Assembly (NCBI GenBank): GCA_036170535.1
Contig: JAVHPJ010000242.1
Span: forward strand, 11,997 to 75,996
Direction: 5' to 3'
Length of the DNA stretch: 64,000 nt
Source of the DNA: SSF53 sp036170535
Lineage (GTDB): Bacteria > Spirochaetota > Leptospiria > Leptospirales > Leptonemataceae
Below the pieces are notes generated by a model. The model was given only the letters and a program-made list of their open reading frames with translations. It did not search any database and was not told where the DNA came from. Numbering within the stretch: the stretch's first letter is position 1; each line of letters begins with the position of its first letter. This document shows, piece after piece, positions 1 through 9,366 of this stretch. The position numbers were made by a program, and so were the translations under genes.

Positions 1-585
1 ATTGCGGAAACGATGTTGGATCGCGTCATCTGCGATGCGCGCGTCGACGAGGCGGCTATACCGGAGGGATGCGCGGCCGTAGACGTCACGCCGGTTCCGC
101 CGACCGGATTTAATAAGTCCGCAGTGCCAGGCGAAATGATCGCTTTTACCTTTAACCATCTCTGGACTGCGGGCGCAATGACGCCCGTGCATATGGACGG
201 GGACAATCTGCACATGCCGCGTTATATGAGCATGAACGGCGAAAACGACGCGGAGTTCCCGGGCTTCATGAGTTTTCGGCGCATGGCGCGCGGCGAGGCG
301 GACAGCTTTCCCGAGCCGGCCCTGTACGGGACGCTCTGGTTCGTCAACGACGTTTACGGATACTTTCGCAGTCTGCCGGAGGTTCGCGCCGCCGACGGGA
401 AAATTGATTTGAAACGCATCAATCGCAGCGGCCGCGGCGACGTCATGTATCTGCTGCAGTATTTTCCGCAGCGTTTTCTTTTCTGGAAATCGTTGGACGC
501 TTTTGACGAAGACTACGGTTCAAATCTGCCGCGCGCGAGCTTTGGCGACGGAGTCGACATGTTGCGCTCCTGCTTTTGTCTATGA
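1..585 (+). CDS. unknown protein, 5'-truncated by window edge
   Basis: The reading frame is already open at base 1 (codons for Ile-Ala-Glu-Thr precede the first ATG at 13), so the true start probably lies outside the window; ATG 13 cannot be excluded. About 194 codons are visible. The protein is rich in aromatic residues and methionine, has no signal peptide or membrane segment in the visible part, and ends in a Cys-rich tail (RSCFCL). I do not recognise a family. Its stop overlaps the stop of the convergent hybrid kinase gene by 6 bases, so the two genes share their 3' ends without room for a terminator. Confidence 0.6.
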   Translation: MAETMLDRVICDARVDEAAIPEGCAAVDVTPVPPTGFNKSAVPGEMIAFTFNHLWTAGAMTPVHMDGDNLHMPRYMSMNGENDAEFPGFMSFRRMARGEADSFPEPALYGTLWFVNDVYGYFRSLPEVRAADGKIDLKRINRSGRGDVMYLLQYFPQRFLFWKSLDAFDEDYGSNLPRASFGDGVDMLRSCFCL

Positions 586-3500
586 AGCCTGCGCGGCTTC
601 CGGCGCGGAAGAGCGGTGTGTTTTTGCGTCCTGAAAATCGGCGACAATCAGCGTGATATCGTCGGAGAGCGGCGCGCTGGCGGCCGGTTCGCCCGCGCTG
701 GCCAGAATCAGGGCGTTCGCCAGCGCGTCCCGATCAATTTCGTCGCTTGCGCACAAGAGCTCGACAAAGCGACGTTCGCCGGAGGCGTCCTTTGCGTCAG
801 CCAGGGCTTCCGTAAGGCCGTCCGTGCACAGCACCACGCGATCGCCGGCCTCAAGATCAAAAACTTCTTCGCCAATTTCAGGATCGACCAGAAAGCCCAG
901 CGGCTTGCCGCGCGGCATGATCTGAAAAAACTCGCCCGTCGCGCGCCGGCGGATGAAGACGGGCAGGTGACCGGCGCGCGCCACGCGCAGCAGCTTACGC
1001 CGCAGGTCAAAATAGACGCAACAGGCCGTAATAAAACGCAATCCCACGCGGTTGGTTAAGAGCGCATTCATGCCGCGCAGGATCGCCGCGGGGCTGGCGA
1101 CTTCCGGCGCCTGTTGAGCGAAACTCAGCTTCACCATCGAAGCAATCAACGCAGCGGCGACGCCATGGCCGCTCACATCCGCGATAAGCAGGGCGACGCC
1201 GTCCTCTGTTTCTGCGCAATCATACAAGTCGCCGCCCACGCTTTCCATCGGGATGTAGCGGGCGGCGGCCGACCACCCGGCCCGTTCCGGCAAACTGGCC
1301 GGCATAAGCGATAGTTGCATGCGCTTCGCGACGCCGAGTTCCTTTTGCAGAGCGACCAGCCGCGTCTGCGCCTCGGCGCCGCGCTTTATGTCGATCAAGG
1401 TTCCGACCCGGGCGATTAATTCGCGAGAATCAAAGGGCTTTGGCAGAAAATCATTTGCGCCGGCCGCAAGACCGGCGGCCAGATCGGCTGCGCGGTTGCG
1501 CGCGGTCAGCATCAGAACAGGCATTTCCAGACGAGAGCGCTCGGCGCGAATGGCGCGGCAAACTTCGAGGCCGCTCATGCGCGGCATCATCAGGTCGAGC
1601 AGCACCAGGTCCGGTTTGCGTTCCGCCTCGCGAATTATCTGCAGCGCTTGTTCGCCGCCATCTGCAAAAAGGGCCGCAGCGCCTTCCAGCGCCAGGAGAT
1701 TTTTCAGCACCTGCAGATTGACCGGTTCGTCGTCGACGGCGAGTATCAGCGCGCCGGCCAGCGCGCCGCCTGTCTGCGCTGGCGTGTGCGTGAACTCTGC
1801 AGAGTCGGCGGATGCGAAGTCGGCGCGCGCCGGTTCGCCGGCCATATGAGCGAGGCGCGGCGATTCTGGATCTTCAGCCAACGGCGGCTCGCCTGAGAGC
1901 GGGAGCGTAAATACAAATCGCGCGCCGCCTTCGCGCCGCGACTCGGCATGAATGCGGCCGCCATGCAGTTCCACCAACTGGCGCGTAATGCTCAGGCCGA
2001 TTCCGGCGCCCCCGAATTCGCGCGAGGCGGACGCGTGCAGCTGCTGAAAGGGAGCAAACACATCTTCCAGTCGATCCGGAGGCAGGCCGGCGCCGGTATC
2101 TTCCACCGAAATTTCGAGAGCAGAGCCGTGGACGCGGGCGGACAGGCGCACCTCGCCGACGGCGGTGAACTTGATCGCATTGCCCAGCAGATTCAACAGG
2201 ATTTGTTCAAATCGATTCGAATCGGCGCGGATCGCCGGCGCGTCGGCGCTGATTGCGTTTACGAGAGCCAGCCCCTTCTGGCGAGCGAGGGGCGCCAGCA
2301 GAGCGACAGCGCCGTCTGCGGCGCGGTGCGGCGATAGCGACTCTGGCGTGAGTTTCAATTCGCGGCCTTTTAATCGCGAAAAATCCAGAATATCGTTCAC
2401 GAGCGACACCAGGCGTCGGCCGCTGGCGGCGATCATTTGCAAATTGGCGCGCGCCGCAGCGGACAATTCCGGCGCTGCCAGCATGGACTCCGCAATGCCG
2501 ATTACGCCGTGCAGCGGGGTGCGCAGTTCGTGCGAGGTATTAGCCAGGAATTCATCCTTTAAACGATCGGCGTTTTGCAGCGAGCGGACCATGCGGTTGA
2601 ACGATACGGCAAGGTACCCGATTTCGTCGTCGAATTCCGGTTTTACATGGGCCGCAAGGTCCCCTTCATTCACGGAGCGCACGCCGGTCAGCAGGCGGTT
2701 CAAGGGGCCGGTCAGGTGCAAACGAAAGAACAGCGGAAAAAGCGCGACGATGCCGACCGCGGCGATCAGCGTCACCCAGGCCAGGGCCAGCATGCGTTCG
2801 TGCATATAGCGCCGATACTCAAGATACGAAAACCCGACTTCGTAACGTTGATCCGCGCCCTGGACGGAGTAAGCGGCATAGTACGACTCACGATTGAACA
2901 CGTCGCCCAGGCGAAAGCCTGTAATTGCGGCGGGATCGATGCGCGTCTCCAGTTCGCGAAAATCCCGATCCAGATCCAGGCGAAATAGCGGCGCGGCGTG
3001 TCGGCTTTTCATCCGCGCGTAGTTTTCGCGCGTGGCGGCGATAACCTGCGCGTAGGGGAAGTCTGCCGGCGGGTGTAGCGTGCGCGTCTCGCCCGCGCCG
3101 GCGTTTCCGCGCGCCTGAGGCTGAGCGTAACCGGGGACATCCTCGTGCGCAACAAAGGAGACGATGTAACGCAGGTCGCCCGTCGGATCGATCGCTTGCC
3201 CGGACTCTACGGACTGGATGGCCGCGCGCGCCGCTGCCATGCGCAACTGACGATACGCGTCCTCAAAATGCGCGGCGGCGGCCGCCGCCGATGCGGTTGT
3301 CATCAATAGCAAGGTGACCAGTGCAATGCCGACAAAGCGCTGCATGAAGCTCGCCGGCTCATTGGAATAATTTGCATGAATCACAATGAGACCAAAAACA
3401 GTCAGGAGCGTGAAAACGGCGTAGTTCAAGTCGTAGGCCTGAACGGAAAGCGTTCCGGTATAAATCAAGACCACCGTGCCGCCGATGAGTATCTGCACGG

Positions 3501-4050
3501 CGGAGAGCAGGGCGAAGATCGCGGCGGCGCGCGCCGGACCGGTTCGGTTTTTACGCCAGCGCAGCGTCTTACGCAGAAACACAAGTACGGACCACAAAAG
3601 AAATACGAATGACGCGAGTCCGATTTCTTTTTCCGCAACCACGCCGTACTTTTGCAGATCAAACACGTAGATCGGCGCGAGGTTCGCCGTCTTGAGCGCG
3701 TAATGAAGCACAGTTGCGGTTGCCAGCGCGGCGCTGGCGAAGCCCGCGATGCGCGCTTCAAGCGGATAGCAGTTCTCGGAAAAACGATACGCAAACTGGA
3801 TGTAAAAGACCAGACCGGCCAGGGCCGGCGTGAAAGCGTATTGTTGCAACAGGGTGAGCTCGGGATACAACGCGGAGACGGAGAATAAATTCGCCGCGAG
3901 AAAAATGGAAAGCAGCGCCGTGTAATAGAGCAGCATGCGCGTCGCGGGGGAATTGCGGCGCAGGCGAAAGAAGTAGGCTGCGGAGAATAAGCCGAGCAGA
4001 AGCGCTGCGAGTCGTCCAATGGACGCCGGACTGAGATAAATGTATTCCAT
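580..4050 (-). CDS. 7TM hybrid histidine kinase with receiver and SpoIIE phosphatase output
   Basis: Membrane sensor of 1156 residues. Order: about seven hydrophobic helices (1-235, like the histidine-kinase 7TM input region), a further TM near 240-260, an extracytoplasmic loop (about 265-420), TM, HAMP (445-500), HisKA with phospho-acceptor His in SHELRTPLHG (about 505), HATPase with NLLGNAIKFT and GAGIGLSI, a receiver domain with acceptor Asp in LLDLMMP (about 818), and a C-terminal PP2C/SpoIIE phosphatase (about 960-1145) with VGGDLYD and IADVSGHG. Family knowledge: SpoIIE outputs dephosphorylate STAS anti-sigma-factor antagonists. So sensing may feed partner switching, for which the STAS protein at 28.6 kb is a possible client; that link is inference. 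It is downstream of phoU on the same strand (125-base gap). Confidence 0.9.
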   Translation of the reverse strand: MEYIYLSPASIGRLAALLLGLFSAAYFFRLRRNSPATRMLLYYTALLSIFLAANLFSVSALYPELTLLQQYAFTPALAGLVFYIQFAYRFSENCYPLEARIAGFASAALATATVLHYALKTANLAPIYVFDLQKYGVVAEKEIGLASFVFLLWSVLVFLRKTLRWRKNRTGPARAAAIFALLSAVQILIGGTVVLIYTGTLSVQAYDLNYAVFTLLTVFGLIVIHANYSNEPASFMQRFVGIALVTLLLMTTASAAAAAAHFEDAYRQLRMAAARAAIQSVESGQAIDPTGDLRYIVSFVAHEDVPGYAQPQARGNAGAGETRTLHPPADFPYAQVIAATRENYARMKSRHAAPLFRLDLDRDFRELETRIDPAAITGFRLGDVFNRESYYAAYSVQGADQRYEVGFSYLEYRRYMHERMLALAWVTLIAAVGIVALFPLFFRLHLTGPLNRLLTGVRSVNEGDLAAHVKPEFDDEIGYLAVSFNRMVRSLQNADRLKDEFLANTSHELRTPLHGVIGIAESMLAAPELSAAARANLQMIAASGRRLVSLVNDILDFSRLKGRELKLTPESLSPHRAADGAVALLAPLARQKGLALVNAISADAPAIRADSNRFEQILLNLLGNAIKFTAVGEVRLSARVHGSALEISVEDTGAGLPPDRLEDVFAPFQQLHASASREFGGAGIGLSITRQLVELHGGRIHAESRREGGARFVFTLPLSGEPPLAEDPESPRLAHMAGEPARADFASADSAEFTHTPAQTGGALAGALILAVDDEPVNLQVLKNLLALEGAAALFADGGEQALQIIREAERKPDLVLLDLMMPRMSGLEVCRAIRAERSRLEMPVLMLTARNRAADLAAGLAAGANDFLPKPFDSRELIARVGTLIDIKRGAEAQTRLVALQKELGVAKRMQLSLMPASLPERAGWSAAARYIPMESVGGDLYDCAETEDGVALLIADVSGHGVAAALIASMVKLSFAQQAPEVASPAAILRGMNALLTNRVGLRFITACCVYFDLRRKLLRVARAGHLPVFIRRRATGEFFQIMPRGKPLGFLVDPEIGEEVFDLEAGDRVVLCTDGLTEALADAKDASGERRFVELLCASDEIDRDALANALILASAGEPAASAPLSDDITLIVADFQDAKTHRSSAPEAAQAS

Positions 4051-4175
4051 GCCGCCGCGCGTCGCTCAGGCTCTTCCGGTCGGCGCCCTGGGGCGAAAGC
4101 CGGTATTGTTGCTGAGCAGCGCGCGCGGCCGCCGGGCCGGCAAGGATTTCTCCGGAAACGGTTCGCGGAAACGGC

Positions 4176-4790
4176 TTATTCTTCCGGACCAAAGTGGCCG
4201 TGACGAATGTCCTGGGCCGTTGCGTTGAAAATCGCCGCTTCGGCGATGTTCGTAGCCAGATCGCCGATGCGTTCGAGCGCCTTGGCGATAAAGGCCTCCG
4301 CCAGACTCGGTTGCGACTCGATGATGCGGTCTTCCATGTCGTCGACCTGAAATTCCAATTCCATCACTTGCTCGGCGGCGGCGCGGTCGTTGGTGCGTAT
4401 GGCGCGCACGGCCGCTTTTAACGCGTCGCCGGCCTTCCCGGCCAGCGCGGAGAGTTCCGGTCCGGCGGGCGCCGGCAGCCGGACCGACCACTTCGCCACC
4501 GTTTTGCATTCATCGCCCACGCGCTCCAGTTCGCGGGTGAGCTTCACGGCGCTGAATGCGTAACGAAACTGTCCGCCGAGCGGTTCGCGCAATGCAAGCA
4601 GCTCCATGCACAGCTCGTCGATTTTCATTTCGAGATTGTCCAGGGAGCGGTCTTTCACAGCGACGGCGGCCGCGGCGTCCGGGCTGCGCGACTCCAGGGC
4701 GACGACGGCCAGTGCGAAAATTTCTTCCGCGCCGCTCGCCATCTCTTCAATCGAGGTTTTCAGTGTTTCAACAAAACGCGTAATTTCCAT
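4176..4790 (-). CDS. phoU: PhoU-like phosphate signalling regulator
   Basis: Cytoplasmic all-helical protein of 204 residues, the usual length. Two PhoU repeats are visible, each with the metal-binding E-R-x-G-D signature: ELERVGDECK (about residue 90) and ALERIGDLATN (about 170). In known systems PhoU links the Pst transporter to the PhoR kinase and keeps the Pho regulon off when phosphate is plentiful. It lies 98 bases downstream of a PstS-like gene and in the same orientation as phoB-phoR, which fits that job. No pstCAB genes are in the window. ATG 4790 is the first start; no strong Shine-Dalgarno sequence precedes it. Confidence 0.9.
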   Translation of the reverse strand: MEITRFVETLKTSIEEMASGAEEIFALAVVALESRSPDAAAAVAVKDRSLDNLEMKIDELCMELLALREPLGGQFRYAFSAVKLTRELERVGDECKTVAKWSVRLPAPAGPELSALAGKAGDALKAAVRAIRTNDRAAAEQVMELEFQVDDMEDRIIESQPSLAEAFIAKALERIGDLATNIAEAAIFNATAQDIRHGHFGPEE

Positions 4791-4888
4791 GGTGCAGGGA
4801 GGGGCGCTGTCAGGCGAACGCCGCCGGCTGTACGCTCGCGCCGACTTTCTCGCGGGTCAATCCCTAAGTCGCCGGCAATTGTGTCAAT

Positions 4889-5884
4889 TTATCGGGGCGC
4901 CGGCGCCGCGTTCGCCGCCGCTTCCACGGCGGCCTGGCTCTTTTTTCGCGCGGATTCGGCGAGCGGGTACAAACCGAGCGCGCCGAGACCGCTCTGCCGT
5001 TCGGGCGTGAGAATGAAGCGTAAAAAAGCGAAGACCTCCGGGCGCACCTGACGGGCGCCGGCGGGCGGCAGATAGAGATAGTAGTGCCGGCTCAAGGGAT
5101 AGGCGCCCGACGCGAGGGCGGCCTCGTCGAGCGCGATGCGCGTCCGGCCGTCGGCGGCGAGCAGCGGCAGGGCGCGCGCTCCGTTGGCGATTTCAGCGGG
5201 CCGCGCATAGCCAAAGCCGTGTCGCGAGCGCGCCACCGCATCCACCAGGGCCAGCGGACCGGATTCTTCGCGCACGCGATCAGAAACTTCTGCGCCGCCG
5301 AGCGCGGCCTCGCGGAACCAGCGATATCGATCCGACGCGCTGTTGACGCCGTGTACGCTCAGATCGCGCAGTTCCCACTCGGGATCGTTTTTGAGTTCGG
5401 GAAACACTTCGGCGAGTATGTGCGGGGCTTCCACGTAGAGCTTGCGAATTTGTTCGCTGCTGATGGCTTCCAGCGGAGACGCCTCCGGCACAAGGATCGC
5501 CAGGGCTTCCACAGCGACTGGTATGGCGATGGGCGGCGCGCCGTAGGTCCGCACAAAGCCGTCGACTTCCGCGTCTGTCATAGGGCGACTCAGGGCGCCC
5601 AGGTCGCAGACGCCGCTCAATAACGCGCGACTTGCTACCGCGTTGCCGCGGCCTTCGTGCATAAACCCGTCTGCGGGGTTCGGGGGAACAATTTGCGTAT
5701 CGTGTACAAACAGATCTGGCGGCTGGCTGCTGCGCTTAAAATCGTGAATCCAGTAGTCGAGGGGCTCGTTCAGCTCCTCGCCGCCGACGCTGCACAGGCC
5801 GTCGTTGTAGCGTCGCTCGGCGCTGCAGGCGCAGAGGCCAAAGAGCACGAATAAACCGCCGAGAATCAGGATGCCGCGTCGCAT
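4889..5884 (-). CDS. PstS-like phosphate-binding lipoprotein
   Basis: Periplasmic solute-binding protein of the PstS family, predicted lipoprotein: MRRGILILGG followed by a hydrophobic stretch and lipobox FGLCAC. The mature part carries family features such as the EGRGNAVASRALLSG-like anion loop, DLGALSRPMTD, and the later VDAVARSRHGFGYA region. I choose ATG 5884 (331 residues) because it sits just before the signal peptide; the frame extends to a TTG at 5920, which would add 12 residues with no ribosome site. Position between an OlsB-like gene and phoU and downstream of phoBR supports a phosphate role. No permease or ATPase genes accompany it, so it may serve transport elsewhere or act only in sensing. 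Confidence 0.8.
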   Translation of the reverse strand: MRRGILILGGLFVLFGLCACSAERRYNDGLCSVGGEELNEPLDYWIHDFKRSSQPPDLFVHDTQIVPPNPADGFMHEGRGNAVASRALLSGVCDLGALSRPMTDAEVDGFVRTYGAPPIAIPVAVEALAILVPEASPLEAISSEQIRKLYVEAPHILAEVFPELKNDPEWELRDLSVHGVNSASDRYRWFREAALGGAEVSDRVREESGPLALVDAVARSRHGFGYARPAEIANGARALPLLAADGRTRIALDEAALASGAYPLSRHYYLYLPPAGARQVRPEVFAFLRFILTPERQSGLGALGLYPLAESARKKSQAAVEAAANAAPAPR

Positions 5885-5926
5885 TCCAGAATACGCGCGC
5901 TCCGGCGGAGCCGGCGTCAACGAGGA

Positions 5927-5961
5927 AACCGGCCCGAAACGCAGACTGCGTCGGGCCGGTT
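5927..5961 (-). terminator. hairpin after the OlsB-like gene
   Basis: Perfect 11-bp inverted repeat: AACCGGCCCGA at 5927-5937 and its complement at 5951-5961, 13-base loop. It lies just past the stop of the OlsB-like gene (5982) and before pstS-like (5884). On the minus strand only a short TTT follows, so it may be an attenuator or processing stem rather than a full terminator. Confidence 0.55.
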
Positions 5962-5981
5962 GAAGCAGGAGAAGGGTCGGC

Positions 5982-6788
5982 TTAGAGTTCGCCGCCGCGC
6001 AGGCTCAGGCTCGAGCCTTCGAGATAGTGGCGGCCGTAGCGCTTGTCCACTTCGTTGGCGTCGAAGATCACAAAGAAATCGGTCGTGCCAAAGGCGTGGT
6101 CGTAGGCGGGCAGGCCGTTGATCCAGGAGCCGGCGCGCAGATAACCTTTGATCAGCGGCGGGATCTGCTTCGAGATCGACTTCATGTCGGCGATCGGATA
6201 GTTCGGATCAAAACCCGGAATGCGATAGGATTCCAGCGGACGGGCCACAAATCCCAGATCGTCTTTTAAGGCGCCGTTTTCGCGCAGATAGGCGTAAATG
6301 CGATTCGCGTCTTCCGGATCGTGGGAGTGCACCGAGCCGCAGCCGCACAGGTAGCGTACGTTGAACTCTTTCATATACATGCCCAGGCCGATCCACAATT
6401 GACCGATTACAGAACCGTCGCGGTATTCGGGATGCACGCAGCTGCGACCGATTTCCGCCGGTTCGCCATCCAGATCATAGATGCCGGTCAGATCGAACTC
6501 GCTTTCGGAATAGAAACCTTCGTTAGCCAGGGCCACGCTGCGGCGCAGGATGCGATAGGTGCCCACAATGCGGTCGTCGTTGCCGCGATCGACCACGATC
6601 AAATGATCGCAGTACATGTCGTATTTGTCGCGGTCCTTCTGGGTGGCGTGAGACTCCGCGAGTCCCTGTTGCAGTTCCAGGTTAAAGATGTCGTAGCGCA
6701 GCTTCAGGGTTTGTTCGATTTCGAACTGATTTTGCGCCAGCCGGACTTCGAGCTGCCGTTTCGCTTTATTCGTAGTTGTTCCAGACAT
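5982..6788 (-). CDS. OlsB-like GNAT acyltransferase (PF13444 type)
   Basis: Soluble 268-residue protein resembling OlsB, the ornithine N-acyltransferase that makes lyso-ornithine lipid from acyl-ACP. The family pattern is visible: LEVRLAQNQFEIEQTLKLRY near the N terminus, then DHLIVVD, RIVGTYRIL and EIGRSCVHPEYRDG. Start ATG 6788 is preceded by GAGAGG with 5-base spacing. Known biology: in several bacteria olsB is induced by PhoB on phosphate starvation, so that phosphorus-free ornithine lipids replace phospholipids. Its place between phoBR and pstS/phoU fits this. The second enzyme (OlsA) is not in the window. Related PF13444 proteins of other function (N-acyl amino-acid synthases) cannot be excluded. 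Confidence 0.75.
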   Translation of the reverse strand: MSGTTTNKAKRQLEVRLAQNQFEIEQTLKLRYDIFNLELQQGLAESHATQKDRDKYDMYCDHLIVVDRGNDDRIVGTYRILRRSVALANEGFYSESEFDLTGIYDLDGEPAEIGRSCVHPEYRDGSVIGQLWIGLGMYMKEFNVRYLCGCGSVHSHDPEDANRIYAYLRENGALKDDLGFVARPLESYRIPGFDPNYPIADMKSISKQIPPLIKGYLRAGSWINGLPAYDHAFGTTDFFVIFDANEVDKRYGRHYLEGSSLSLRGGEL

Positions 6789-6876
6789 AGTTGCCTCTCT
6801 TTCTGTATGTTACGGCGCGGGTTCGGCCAGCAAGGTTCCGCCGGAACCGGGCTCGCTGGAGTGCGCTTCATTGACT

Positions 6877-6913
6877 GGGCCATTGGGCCCTCAGAACAAG
6901 TCATTTTGATGAC
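6877..6913. promoter_or_regulatory. inverted repeats upstream of the OlsB-like gene
   Basis: Two short palindromes lie 88-125 bases upstream of the OlsB-like start: GTCAT-TTTG-ATGAC (6900-6913) and GGGCC-ATTG-GGCCC (6877-6890). The GTCAT half-sites recall Pho-box elements, but Pho boxes are direct repeats, whereas this is inverted. Position between phoR and a candidate Pho-regulated gene makes it a possible operator. Confidence 0.3.
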
Positions 6914-6945
6914 ACGGGGCTGAAAATCCGGTGATCGGGCGGGCC

Positions 6946-6971
6946 TTTTTTCCGGCCGGCCGGCGAAAAAA
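6946..6971. terminator. bidirectional rho-independent terminator after phoR
   Basis: T6, a self-complementary GC core (CCGGCCGGCCGG) and A6 form a near-perfect palindrome 78 bases past the phoR stop. It can work in both directions because a T tract follows the stem on either strand. It separates the phoBR transcript from the OlsB-like gene, which therefore needs its own promoter. Confidence 0.8.
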
Positions 6972-7048
6972 GCGAACCCTGCGCCCCCAAAATCCCCTGG
7001 AATCCCGTGGCGCCCGGGCGGCAGGGTCGGAATCAGGGCCGGGCGAGC

Positions 7049-8485
7049 TCAGGCCGACTCCGGCCGCGGCACAACCAGCGGGAGCAGCACCTTGAACAGG
7101 GCGCCGCCGCCGCGACCCTCGTCCACCCAGGCGCGGCCGTTATGGAGTCGCGTAATCTGGCGCACAATGCTCAGCCCCAGGCCGGTGCCGCCCTGGACCC
7201 GCGAACGATCCGCATCCGCTCGAAAGAAGCGCTCAAAGATTTTCTCGCGTAAATCCGGCGCCACGCCGGGTCCCTCGTCTTCCACTTCAAAGGCCGCGAA
7301 GGCGCCCTCGACGCGGATGCGCACGGTGATCGTCGTGTCGGAGGGACTGTAGCGCGCAGCATTTGAGATCAGATTCAAGAGCAGGTGTTCCAGCAGGAGC
7401 GGATCGGCTTCCAACTGCAGTTCGCGCGAGTCTTCGATAACCAGACGTTGGGATTTGCGTTCGACTGCGCCTTTGGCCAGGGACTCAATATTGCGCATGA
7501 AGCGGTCCATGCTCAGGAGCGCCGGATTAAAGGGAAAACTGCGGCTCTCCAGGGAGGAAATCATCACCATGTCTTCGATGATCGCTTCCATGCGCTCCAC
7601 GTTGCGCAACACGCCGTCCAGAAAGCTCTTCTGCGGCTGGCGTTCTTCGCGCACAACCAGCGTCTCGGCGTAGCCGCGAATGCTCGTGATGGGCGTCTTG
7701 AGTTCGTGACTGGCGTTCTGGAGAAAGTCTTCGCGCAGGCGGCGCGCATTGTACTCCTGCGTTCGATCCTGAATCAGAATCAGCTGCATGTCGACTTCCG
7801 GATCGGCGGCGACCGGATAGGCCTGCACCCGAAAATGCCGGCCGCCCTGATGGATTTCAATATAAGCGCGGCCGTTCTCCGGTTGTTTTTCGCGCTCCGG
7901 TCGGTCGGCGGCCGCTTCGTTGGCGACCGGCCCGCGCATGGATGAGTGCACAAAGTCGAGCAGGGCGCTGTTGACGATCGCTTTGAAGTATGGCTTCCCG
8001 TTGGAAGCCGGCGCCACCAAATCCCGGTGAATTGCGGGATTCTGGTAGAGCACCAGGCCGTCGCGATTCAGGCACAACACGCCGTCGCGCAGGGCGCCCA
8101 GCAGAGATTGCAGCAGTTCTTTTTCGATTTTGTGGCCGACCAGCTCGCTGGACAAGCGATGCAGGAGGCCGTCGAGCGCGATGGACAGGTTGTCCATCTC
8201 CTGAATCGAAGACTTGTGCAAAAGCGTCGAGCCGGCGTTGGGAAAGCTCTTGATGCGGCGATACAACGCTTCCAGCGGCACCGTCAGGTTGCGGGCCGCC
8301 GAAAGCGAAAGCACCAGCGCCAGCAAGAGCGCGGCGCTCAACAGCAGAAAAAAACTGAACTTCGATTCCTGGATCGTCGCAAAGAGATCAAAGAGAATCA
8401 GCAGCCCCAGCAGGAAGATGCTGATGACCGCAAGGTGAATCAAGAGGATGCGGACAAACAGGTTGCGCACGAAGAAGTTGCGCAT
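7049..8485 (-). CDS. phoR: PhoR-like sensor histidine kinase
   Basis: Membrane histidine kinase of 478 residues. Two N-terminal membrane helices (about 8-30 and 40-60), a HAMP-like linker, a PAS region (about 120-175, GVLCLNRDGLVLYQNPA), HisKA with ASHELKTPITS (His about 259), HATPase with NLISNAARYSP, DEGPGVAP and GGTGLGLSIV. The short periplasmic loop plus cytoplasmic PAS is the PhoR layout. It starts 10 bases after the response regulator stop, so the pair is one operon. In the family, PhoR phosphorylates PhoB when the Pst/PhoU complex reports low phosphate. PhoR rather than another OmpR-class kinase is inferred from the architecture and from pstS/phoU nearby. Confidence 0.85.
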   Translation of the reverse strand: MRNFFVRNLFVRILLIHLAVISIFLLGLLILFDLFATIQESKFSFFLLLSAALLLALVLSLSAARNLTVPLEALYRRIKSFPNAGSTLLHKSSIQEMDNLSIALDGLLHRLSSELVGHKIEKELLQSLLGALRDGVLCLNRDGLVLYQNPAIHRDLVAPASNGKPYFKAIVNSALLDFVHSSMRGPVANEAAADRPEREKQPENGRAYIEIHQGGRHFRVQAYPVAADPEVDMQLILIQDRTQEYNARRLREDFLQNASHELKTPITSIRGYAETLVVREERQPQKSFLDGVLRNVERMEAIIEDMVMISSLESRSFPFNPALLSMDRFMRNIESLAKGAVERKSQRLVIEDSRELQLEADPLLLEHLLLNLISNAARYSPSDTTITVRIRVEGAFAAFEVEDEGPGVAPDLREKIFERFFRADADRSRVQGGTGLGLSIVRQITRLHNGRAWVDEGRGGGALFKVLLPLVVPRPESA

Positions 8486-8495
8486 GGCTCAGCGT

Positions 8496-9233
8496 TCAGT
8501 CGCCCCGGAAACGGTAGCCGACGCCGCGCACGGTTTCCAGACGCTGCTTTTCGTCGCCCAGTTTCTCGCGCAGGCGTTTGATGTTCACGTCCACCGTGCG
8601 ATCGGAAACGTAAATGTCCCGACCCCAGACGCGATCCAGCAAGCGGTCGCGGGTGAAGGCGATCTCCGGGTTTTCCATGAAGAGCTTGAGCAGTTTGTAT
8701 TCAATCAGAGTCAGGTCCGCCAGTTCGCCGCCGACCTGCACGCGGTGAGCGGCGGTGTCCATGACGATGGAGCCGATCGCCAGGTTGCCGCTGCGCGTCT
8801 CCTGGGCGGGCTTGCGCCGACGCAGCACCGCGCGCAGCCGCGCGATCAGTTCACGCGGGCTGAAGGGCTTGCGAATGTAGTCGTCCGCGCCCATCTCGAG
8901 GCCGAGCACGGCGTCGGTTTCTCCTGAGCGCGCGGTGAGGATGATAATCGGCACATCGTAGGCCGATTTGACTTTTTTGCAGAAGTCCAGACCATTGATG
9001 CCAGGCAGCATCAGATCGAGGATAATGGCGTCCGGCAGGTTGCGTTCAAGCCGGTTCCAGGCGTCGATTCCGTTCTCCGAGACCGTGACGAGGAACCCCT
9101 CTTCTTCCAGATTGTAGCGGATAATATTACAGATGTCCGCCTCGTCATCGACGACGAGCACGCGATAGCCGTTCAGGGTGCGATTATCCTGTTTTTGCGC
9201 CTTGCTATTATCCACGGTCGAAGGCATGTGCAT
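8496..9233 (-). CDS. phoB: PhoB-like OmpR-family response regulator
   Basis: DNA-binding regulator of 245 residues. Receiver domain (about 22-135) with acidic pair VVDDEADIC, phospho-acceptor Asp in IILDLMLPG (about 72), TARSGE and the conserved Lys in YIRKPFSPREL; then a winged-helix domain (about 150-240) with DLTLIEYKLLKLF and TVDVNIKRLREKLG. ATG 9233 or ATG 9227 may be the start; neither has a clear ribosome site. The N terminus carries about 20 extra polar residues before the receiver domain. It is expected to activate phosphate-scavenging genes, plausibly including the OlsB-like and PstS-like genes just downstream. Confidence 0.85.
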   Translation of the reverse strand: MHMPSTVDNSKAQKQDNRTLNGYRVLVVDDEADICNIIRYNLEEEGFLVTVSENGIDAWNRLERNLPDAIILDLMLPGINGLDFCKKVKSAYDVPIIILTARSGETDAVLGLEMGADDYIRKPFSPRELIARLRAVLRRRKPAQETRSGNLAIGSIVMDTAAHRVQVGGELADLTLIEYKLLKLFMENPEIAFTRDRLLDRVWGRDIYVSDRTVDVNIKRLREKLGDEKQRLETVRGVGYRFRGD

Positions 9234-9366
9234 GGCAATCCGTCCCGGCTATTAACGCCCGCATATGTTACAATCTCGTGACGGACTGATGAAGTGGCCG
9301 GCATTTTTCGTGGGACGCGACGGGGAAGCGGAGGCGGCCGCTCCGGGCCGGGCGGCGGAAAAGTGC

